Source of the DNA: Nocardioides ochotonae | GTDB lineage: Bacteria; Actinomycetota; Actinomycetes; Propionibacteriales; Nocardioidaceae | Assembly (NCBI RefSeq): GCF_011420305.2 | Contig: NZ_CP061769.1 | Span: 2,591,001-2,655,000 of the forward strand | Direction of reading: 5' to 3' | Length of the DNA stretch: 64,000 bases | In this document: in pieces, positions 59,525 through 64,000 of the stretch | Layout of the letters: each line of letters begins with the position of its first letter | How positions within the stretch are numbered: the stretch's first letter is position 1 | The notes under the pieces: generated by a model | The model's input: the letters and a program-made list of their open reading frames with translations, nothing else | Databases searched by the model: none | Told to the model about the DNA's origin: nothing | Translations under genes and position numbers: made by a program

Positions 59525-60277
59525 ATGTGGCCCATGGGGAGCGTTTCGGGGGCAGAACGTCAGGCACTGGTGGTCGAGGATGACGAGGACATTCGATCGC
59601 TGATCGAGTTCACGCTCTCCACCCAGGGGTTCGCGGTGACAGCGGTCGGGTCCGGGATGGAGGGGGTCGACCACGCGCGCGAGCGCGACCCGGACCTGGT
59701 GACCCTCGACCTGGGTCTGCCCGGCATCGACGGCATCGAGACCTGCCGGCGCATCCGCGAGTTCAGCGACGCCTACGTCGTGATGATCACCGCGCGCGAC
59801 GAGCAGATCGACCGGCTGATCGGCCTGGAGACCGGCGCCGACGACTTCATCTCCAAGCCCTTCGACGTCCACGAGCTCAAGGCACGCGTCAACGCGATGT
59901 TCCGCCGCCCGCGCCGCGGGCCCGACGTCCCGACCCCGCTCGCCCAGACCGCCCGCGCGAACGGCGCCGACCACGAGGTGCTCCAGCACGGTCCGCTGCG
60001 GGTCGACGTCGACGGCCGCCGGGCCTTCCGCGACCGCCAGGAGCTCACGCTCACCCGCACCGAGTTCGACCTGCTCACCGAGCTGATGCGCACGCCGGCA
60101 CGCGTGTGGACCCGTGAGGCGCTGCTGCGCTCGGTGTGGGACACCGAGTGGGCCTCCGACACCCACCTCGTCGAGGTCCACATCGGCAACCTGCGCCGCA
60201 AGCTGGGCGAGGACAAGACGACGAAGTTCGTGCGGACCGTGCGTGGGGTCGGCTACCGCATGGAGTCGCTGGCCTGA
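59525..60277 (+). CDS. OmpR-family response regulator
   Basis: 250 residues. Receiver domain: LVVEDDEDIRSL (acid pocket near 15-18), LVTLDLGLPGIDGIE (phospho-acceptor Asp near 58), VVMITARDE (Thr/Ser near 85) and ISKPFDVHEL (Lys near 108). The C-terminal winged helix reads QELTLTRTEFDLLTELMRTP and VWTREALLRSVWDTEWASDT then VHIGNLRRKLGEDK. No histidine kinase is in the window. ATG at 59525 with AAGG 9 nt before. Likely DNA target: the 11-bp CTTG tandem repeats at 59498, 61417, 62963 and 63886. Confidence 0.93.
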   Translation: MWPMGSVSGAERQALVVEDDEDIRSLIEFTLSTQGFAVTAVGSGMEGVDHARERDPDLVTLDLGLPGIDGIETCRRIREFSDAYVVMITARDEQIDRLIGLETGADDFISKPFDVHELKARVNAMFRRPRRGPDVPTPLAQTARANGADHEVLQHGPLRVDVDGRRAFRDRQELTLTRTEFDLLTELMRTPARVWTREALLRSVWDTEWASDTHLVEVHIGNLRRKLGEDKTTKFVRTVRGVGYRMESLA

Positions 60278-60287
60278 GCCGGACCGC

Positions 60288-60656
60288 TCAGCGCTCGCCG
60301 CGTCCGAGGTAGTCGGCGAGCGCCCGGCGGCAGCGGTGCGCCGCGTCGTGCAGCCGCGGCAGCTCGGCGAGCGCCCGGGCGAGGTCGCCACGGCGTACGT
60401 CGTGCTCGATCACGACGGCGAGGTCGAGCAGCTCGCGCGCACCGATCGTGGCGGCCGAGGACTTGAGGCTCAGCGTCGCGTCCATCGCCGAGACGGCGTC
60501 GTCGGTCCGCAGGGACGCAACGATCCGGTGCAGCCGGCGCTCGAGCAGGCCCTCGAAGCGCACGAGCAGCGAGGCGACGAACGCCCGGTCCCCCAGGTCG
60601 GCGGCCAGGCGCTCGAGGACGGCGACGTCCAACGCGGTGTCGTCCATGACGGTCAC
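60288..60656 (-). CDS. HPt-like protein lacking the phospho-accepting histidine
   Basis: 122 residues. The stretch ATLSLKSSAATIGARELLDL near 68 is the HPt signature (A-x-H-x-L-K-S/G-S/A-A-x-x-I/L-G-A), but the histidine is leucine (CTG codon) here. The rest (FVASLLVRFEGLLERRLHRI, AHRCRRALADYLG) matches a four-helix HPt bundle. It cannot receive phosphate at the usual site, so it may sequester or inhibit a receiver. GTG at 60656 overlaps the signal peptidase stop; ATG at 60647 is an alternative. Confidence 0.72.
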   Translation of the reverse strand: MTVMDDTALDVAVLERLAADLGDRAFVASLLVRFEGLLERRLHRIVASLRTDDAVSAMDATLSLKSSAATIGARELLDLAVVIEHDVRRGDLARALAELPRLHDAAHRCRRALADYLGRGER

Positions 60657-61315
60657 GACACGTCGTCCTCGTCGGGATCCGTCCCCGCTGCGTCCGCGGT
60701 GTCCGCTGCGTCGTCGGAGTCCTCGGGGCGACCCCAGATCTGGAGGAACCCGAGCACGAGCACGCCGCCCACGGCGATCCAGAGGACGACCTTGTTGACC
60801 CAGGGGGTGTGCAGGAACCGGATCGCCTTGCCGATGTGGGGCACGACCTCGTCGACCACCCAGACCGACTCGCTCTCGATGATGGCGGTCCAGGGGTCCT
60901 CGCCCGCGTTGGCGTCGCCCTTGGTCCGCATGGCGACCTGGCCGTCGACCCTGCTCACGTCGACCACGCGGTGCGTCTCGACACGGTGGTCCTCGACCGG
61001 GATGTGGTAGGTGACGATGTCGCCGACCTCCAGCTCGGTGGAGGGGATCTGCTTGATGACGATGACGTCGCCGGGCGAGATCATCGGCTCCATGCTGCCG
61101 GTGAGCATGGTCGAGGTGCGGTAGCCCAGCACGTGCGGGCCGATCACGAGGAACAAGAACCCGCCCAGCGCGATCACCAGGGTCACGGTCACCAGGATGC
61201 TGAACACCGAATCCACTGCCCGGCGGAACCGGCCCGGGCCGGCCTCGGACGGCGTACCCGTCGGGTCCTCGACGCCATGCCGGCGGCCGGGGTGAACCGG
61301 TGCGATCGTGCTCAT
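60653..61315 (-). CDS. sipW: SipW-like type I signal peptidase
   Basis: 220 residues from ATG 61315. SVFSILVTVTLVIALGGFLF is an N-terminal membrane helix, LTGSMEPMISPGDVIVIK near 92 holds the catalytic Ser, EDHRVETHRVVDVSRV near 132 supplies His in place of the usual Lys (ER/SipW type), KGDANAGEDPW near 155 gives the Asp box, and VVLWIAVGGVLVLGFLQIWG is the C-terminal helix. SipW enzymes process TasA-like proteins, three of which follow upstream. Overlaps the HPt-like gene. Confidence 0.9.
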   Translation of the reverse strand: MSTIAPVHPGRRHGVEDPTGTPSEAGPGRFRRAVDSVFSILVTVTLVIALGGFLFLVIGPHVLGYRTSTMLTGSMEPMISPGDVIVIKQIPSTELEVGDIVTYHIPVEDHRVETHRVVDVSRVDGQVAMRTKGDANAGEDPWTAIIESESVWVVDEVVPHIGKAIRFLHTPWVNKVVLWIAVGGVLVLGFLQIWGRPEDSDDAADTADAAGTDPDEDDVS

Positions 61316-61364
61316 GGCGTACCTCCGGGGATCTGCCGTGGTGGAGCTGTTCTCTCGATGGACA

Positions 61365-61433
61365 GAACTCTGCCGCCTCGACCTCAAGCCCGGACCGTGC
61401 GAACCCGGGCCATTCCCTCAAGGAAGGCGCAAG
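61365..61433 (-). promoter_or_regulatory. Response-regulator box and promoter, site B (sipW)
   Basis: CTTGCGCCTTCCTTGAG (11-bp tandem half-sites, 61433-61417), 34 bp to CTTGAGG (-35-like, 61388-61382), 17 bp to TGTCCA. The segment GGCAGAGTTCTG in the spacer is shared with sites C and D. Confidence 0.7.
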
Positions 61434-61452
61434 GCGGGCGGACCCGAAATGG

Positions 61453-61497
61453 CCACGACCCGGCCGGCCACCCCCAGGGTGGACGACCGGGTCGTGG
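61453..61497 (-). terminator. Terminator after the first TasA-like gene
   Basis: CCACGACCCGG and CCGGGTCGTGG flank an inner GGCCACC/GGTGG stem, 9 bp past the stop codon at 61506. Nearly the same hairpin follows the gene at 63141. Confidence 0.75.
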
Positions 61498-61505
61498 ACC
61501 CGTGC

Positions 61506-62120
61506 TCAGAGCGGCTTGCCGCCGAGCTGCCCGGCGTCGAAGGTGAACCTCACCTTGGCGCTCGCGTTCTTGTACTCGTTGCCGGCGGTCTCCGCGAGCT
61601 TGAGCGTGATCCGGAGGTGCGCCGTGGCGTGGTCGTTCAGGGCGGGCAGCGCGTCCTTGAGGTCGAACCTGCCGAGCGCCGACCTGCTGGAGACGACGCC
61701 GGTCGTCTCTCCCCCACAGGTGAGCTCCGCGGTGCCGTCCTGGTCGACCCACGGGACGCTGCACGCGTCGACGGCGAGCAGAGGCCCGTTGGTCGGGTCG
61801 GTCACCGCACCCTTGACCTCGCTCACGCTGGTGGTCAGTGTGAGGGACCCGAAACGCTCGCTGTTCGCGGCACGGGTCAGGGTGACACGGCGCTCGATCC
61901 AGTCGCCCGGCACCAGGCCGCTGACAGGCTCACTGATGCTCCCCTTGAGGTCGCCCAGGTCGATGGTGCCGGTGGAGACCTTCTGGTCCGCGGTCGTGGT
62001 GTCGGTGAAGGCACCGAAGGTGCCGAGACCAGCCACCGAGGCTGCGCCGGCGAGAAGGGCGAGCGAGGCGAACACCTTGGTCGCCGTACGACGACGGCCG
62101 GGTCGGGTGGTCGTGCTCAT
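61506..62120 (-). CDS. TasA/camelysin-like secreted protein 1
   Basis: 204 residues. Signal peptide with KVFASLALLAGAASVAGLGT ending at TFGAFTDTTTADQKVSTGTI, the characteristic junction of SipW substrates. The body is a beta-sandwich (SGLVPGDWIERRVTLTRAAN, HLRITLKLAETAGNEYKNAS, VRFTFDAGQLGG) with a cysteine pair (DACSVPW and ELTCGG). Such proteins assemble into surface fibres or matrix. Next to sipW, so the processing partner is clear. Confidence 0.85.
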   Translation of the reverse strand: MSTTTRPGRRRTATKVFASLALLAGAASVAGLGTFGAFTDTTTADQKVSTGTIDLGDLKGSISEPVSGLVPGDWIERRVTLTRAANSERFGSLTLTTSVSEVKGAVTDPTNGPLLAVDACSVPWVDQDGTAELTCGGETTGVVSSRSALGRFDLKDALPALNDHATAHLRITLKLAETAGNEYKNASAKVRFTFDAGQLGGKPL

Positions 62121-62196
62121 CGGGTGCTCCTCTTGTCTGGTCGGCCAGGTCTGGTCGGCCGGTGTCCGGTCGATGCGGTGTGGACGGGCGCGGCAC

Positions 62197-62844
62197 TCAC
62201 TTCGGCTGGCCGGCGCGCTGGAGCGCGTCGAACGTGAAGGTGAGGGTGTTGTTCAGGCCCTGGAAGTCGTTGTTGGCCTCGGTGGGCAGCGTCAGGGTGA
62301 TCCGCAGGAAGGACTGCTTCTCGGAGTTGAGGCGCGCCAGGGGGGCGACGAGGTCGAGACCGGTGCCGATGACGGCACGCTTCGCGATCACGGACGTCAC
62401 GGTGCCCGAGCAGCGCCAGGTGTTGCCCGACGCGGTCCATGCCGTGGGGCACTGCTCGACGGTCAGCTGGAGGCCGTTGGTCGGGTCGGTGACGAGCTTG
62501 TTCTGGGCGCCGGCGGTGGTGCTCAGCTTGACCGAGCCGAAGGTCTCGCCCCCACCGCGGGTGAGGGTGATCGCGCGCTGCACCGTGTCACCGGGGACCA
62601 GGCCGGCGGCCGCCAGGTTCATGCTGGCCGCGTCGGCGCCGATCGTGACGGTGCCTGAGGCGACCGCCTGGTTGGCCGTGGTGGTGTCGGTGAAGGCGCC
62701 GAAGGTGCCCAGGCCCGCGACCGACGCGGAGCCGGCGACCAGGGCCACCGAGGCGACCAGCTTGGTCGCGGTCGAGTGGCGGCGGGTCGGCGTACGACGC
62801 ACGCGGCGGCGAGGAGCGGCGTGACGCCCGGTGCTGCGGCTCAT
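62197..62844 (-). CDS. TasA/camelysin-like secreted protein 2
   Basis: 215 residues from ATG 62844. Twin-basic N-terminus, then KLVASVALVAGSASVAGLGT and TFGAFTDTTTANQAVASGTV. Body: GLVPGDTVQRAITLTRGGGE, a cysteine pair (EQCPTAW and WRCSGT), and FLRITLTLPTEANNDFQGLN. It shares the design of its two neighbours but is the most divergent. Own promoter with the 11-bp tandem box (site C). Confidence 0.85.
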   Translation of the reverse strand: MSRSTGRHAAPRRRVRRTPTRRHSTATKLVASVALVAGSASVAGLGTFGAFTDTTTANQAVASGTVTIGADAASMNLAAAGLVPGDTVQRAITLTRGGGETFGSVKLSTTAGAQNKLVTDPTNGLQLTVEQCPTAWTASGNTWRCSGTVTSVIAKRAVIGTGLDLVAPLARLNSEKQSFLRITLTLPTEANNDFQGLNNTLTFTFDALQRAGQPK

Positions 62845-62904
62845 GTCGGCTCCTTCTCGGTGACGTCGGGTGACCGCCCGGCCGGGCGGGTGCTTCTGCT
62901 TCGC

Positions 62905-62979
62905 TGGACAGGACTCTGCCGTTCCGGCCTCAAGGCCGGCCCCTGCACAACCGCGCCTTTGCCACAAGGGACTCGCAAG
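62905..62979 (-). promoter_or_regulatory. Response-regulator box and promoter, site C
   Basis: CTTGCGAGTCCCTTGTG (62979-62963), 34 bp to CTTGAGG (-35-like, 62934-62928), 17 bp to TGTCCA; spacer carries GGCAGAGTCCTG. Confidence 0.7.
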
Positions 62980-63026
62980 GCGCCAATGGTTGGACTAGCC
63001 AGTGGTTGGACGAGTCGGCGGAAGTG

Positions 63027-63068
63027 CACGACCCGGCCGGCCACCGCGGGGGTGGGCGGCCGGGTCGT
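63027..63068 (-). terminator. Terminator after the third TasA-like gene
   Basis: CACGACCCGGCCGGCCACC pairs with the complementary GGTGGGCGGCCGGGTCGTG around a 4-nt loop. It is followed by a second GC stem near 63071-63115. Confidence 0.75.
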
Positions 63069-63140
63069 GGCAGGCCCGGGCGGGCACGAGACGGGGTACC
63101 AGGCCCGCCCGGGGGCTTGGTGGTGCGCTGCGGCCAGGTG

Positions 63141-63764
63141 TCAGAGCGCCTTGCCGTCACGCTGGGTGGCGGTGAGGTCGAACTTGACGGTGGTGCTGAG
63201 GTTCTTGAAGTCGTTGCCAGCGGCCTTCGGAAGCGTCAGGGTCACCCGGAGGTGGGACTCCTTGCCCACCTTGTTCAGCGCCTCGGCCACTCCGGTGAGC
63301 GTGCGGTCCGCGCCGAGCACCGCGCCCTCGACCAGCGGCACGGGGGAAGCAGCAGTACCAGAGCAGGTCATGCTCTTGTCAGCGTTGACCTTCCACTCGA
63401 CATCGCACGCGTCGATGGCGAGCTGCAGACCGTTGGTGACGTCGCTGGTGAGAAGGGCGTCACCGGTCGCGGTGGTGGTGAGCGTCACGGTGCCGAAGTC
63501 GACACTGTTCGCGGCGCGGGTCAGGGTGAGGGGGCGCTCGATCCAGTCGCCGGGGACCATGCCCGCGACGTCGACACCGAGGCCGGTCTTGAGGCCGTCG
63601 AACTCGACGGTGCCGGTGCTGACCTTCTGGTCGGCGGCGGTGGTGTCGGTGAAGGCACCGAAGGTGCCGAGGCCGGCGACCGACGCGGCGCCGGCGAGGA
63701 GGGCGACCGAGGCGATCACCTTGGTGGCGTTGGAGCGGCGGTTGGTGGTGGTGTTCTTGCGCAT
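63141..63764 (-). CDS. TasA/camelysin-like secreted protein 3
   Basis: 207 residues from ATG 63764. KVIASVALLAGAASVAGLGT and TFGAFTDTTAADQKVSTGTV, then GMVPGDWIERPLTLTRAANS, a cysteine pair (DACDVEW and MTCSGT), and HLRVTLTLPKAAGNDFKNLS. Closest to protein 1, suggesting recent duplication. Own promoter (site D) and own terminator, so expression can differ from the others. Confidence 0.86.
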   Translation of the reverse strand: MRKNTTTNRRSNATKVIASVALLAGAASVAGLGTFGAFTDTTAADQKVSTGTVEFDGLKTGLGVDVAGMVPGDWIERPLTLTRAANSVDFGTVTLTTTATGDALLTSDVTNGLQLAIDACDVEWKVNADKSMTCSGTAASPVPLVEGAVLGADRTLTGVAEALNKVGKESHLRVTLTLPKAAGNDFKNLSTTVKFDLTATQRDGKAL

Positions 63765-63819
63765 CGGGATCTCCTCCGGTCTGAGCCAGACCGGGTGTCG
63801 GCTGGCGTTCTCTCGATGA

Positions 63820-63902
63820 CCAGAACTCTGCCGCCCGCGATTCAAGGCAAGGACCGGCAAACCCCCTCGCCTTGCCTCACGTTGTCTCAAGGAAAGGACA
63901 AG
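63820..63902 (-). promoter_or_regulatory. Response-regulator box and promoter, site D
   Basis: CTTGTCCTTTCCTTGAG (63902-63886), 45 bp to CTTGAAT (-35-like, 63846-63840), 17 bp to TGGTCA; spacer carries GGCAGAGTTCTG. Confidence 0.7.
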
Positions 63903-63929
63903 GGCTTCGGGAAGCCCCGGTGAGGCGCC

Positions 63930-64000
63930 TCAGTCCTCCCAGAACACCCGGTCGACCACGGCGCGCGCCTTGCGGGTGCAGCGCAGGTGGTCGTTGACCA
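63930..64000 (-). CDS. C-terminus of an unidentified protein (partial)
   Basis: Only the last 23 codons are present: VNDHLRCTRKARAVVDRVFW followed by ED and TGA. Too short to identify. It would be transcribed toward the TasA-like genes from outside the window. Confidence 0.45.
   Translation of the reverse strand, partial: VNDHLRCTRKARAVVDRVFWED

Overview
This window comes from a high-GC actinobacterium, probably Nocardioides-like; that placement is an inference from base composition, gene families and the SipW/TasA-type locus. It has two parts.

Part 1 (about 1-39,925) is the right-hand portion of a siphovirus-type prophage. Its left end lies outside the window. Almost every gene is on the minus strand, so reading right to left gives: large serine integrase; a cassette of tiny accessory genes; HNH nuclease; an 837-bp non-coding block with twelve 18-bp palindromes; EEP-family nuclease; terminase; portal; scaffold; capsid; neck; tail, with a predicted +1 frameshift in the tail-assembly chaperones; endolysin and holin candidates; then nucleotide metabolism and replication genes (dNMP kinase, PD-(D/E)XK nuclease, LAGLIDADG endonuclease, a phiC31 gp3-like directionality factor, N6-adenine methyltransferase, primase-helicase, family A DNA polymerase), a sigma-factor-like protein and a class II ribonucleotide reductase cut by the window edge. 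The one clear plus-strand prophage gene (34,921) has its own leaderless host-type promoter and is a candidate lysogeny gene. Seven copies of a bipartite motif, G(G/A)GCA(G/A)-N11-CTGGCGCACT on the minus strand, lie mostly 35-85 bp upstream of non-structural gene cassettes and look like a phage-specific promoter family. A C5-cytosine methyltransferase gene is bracketed by a 33-bp perfect direct repeat and looks like a late insertion. A 103-bp nested inverted-repeat element occurs twice, 26 kb apart.

Part 2 (about 39,926-64,000) is host chromosome. The prophage interrupts an alpha/beta hydrolase gene whose 3' part starts at 39,926. Downstream are a secreted hydrolase, RecQ, two secreted RTX-like repeat proteins, small secreted and cysteine-rich proteins, a YhiM-like membrane protein, a TetR regulator divergent from an internally duplicated ABC-2-like membrane protein, a tRNA-Gly(GCC), a polar amino-acid ABC transporter with fused binding protein and permease, a GNAT enzyme, a secretory lipase, and a fusion of a 5'-3' exonuclease with a NUDIX domain.

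The right end (58.9-63.8 kb) is a coherent system: an OmpR-family response regulator, an HPt-like protein that lacks the phospho-accepting histidine, a SipW-like signal peptidase, three TasA/camelysin-like secreted proteins and a fourth small secreted protein. Four promoters there carry tandem CTTG half-sites with an 11-bp period, placed 22, 34, 34 and 45 bp from a -35-like TTGAGG/TTGAAT element. That is the pattern expected of a regulon controlled by the resident response regulator.
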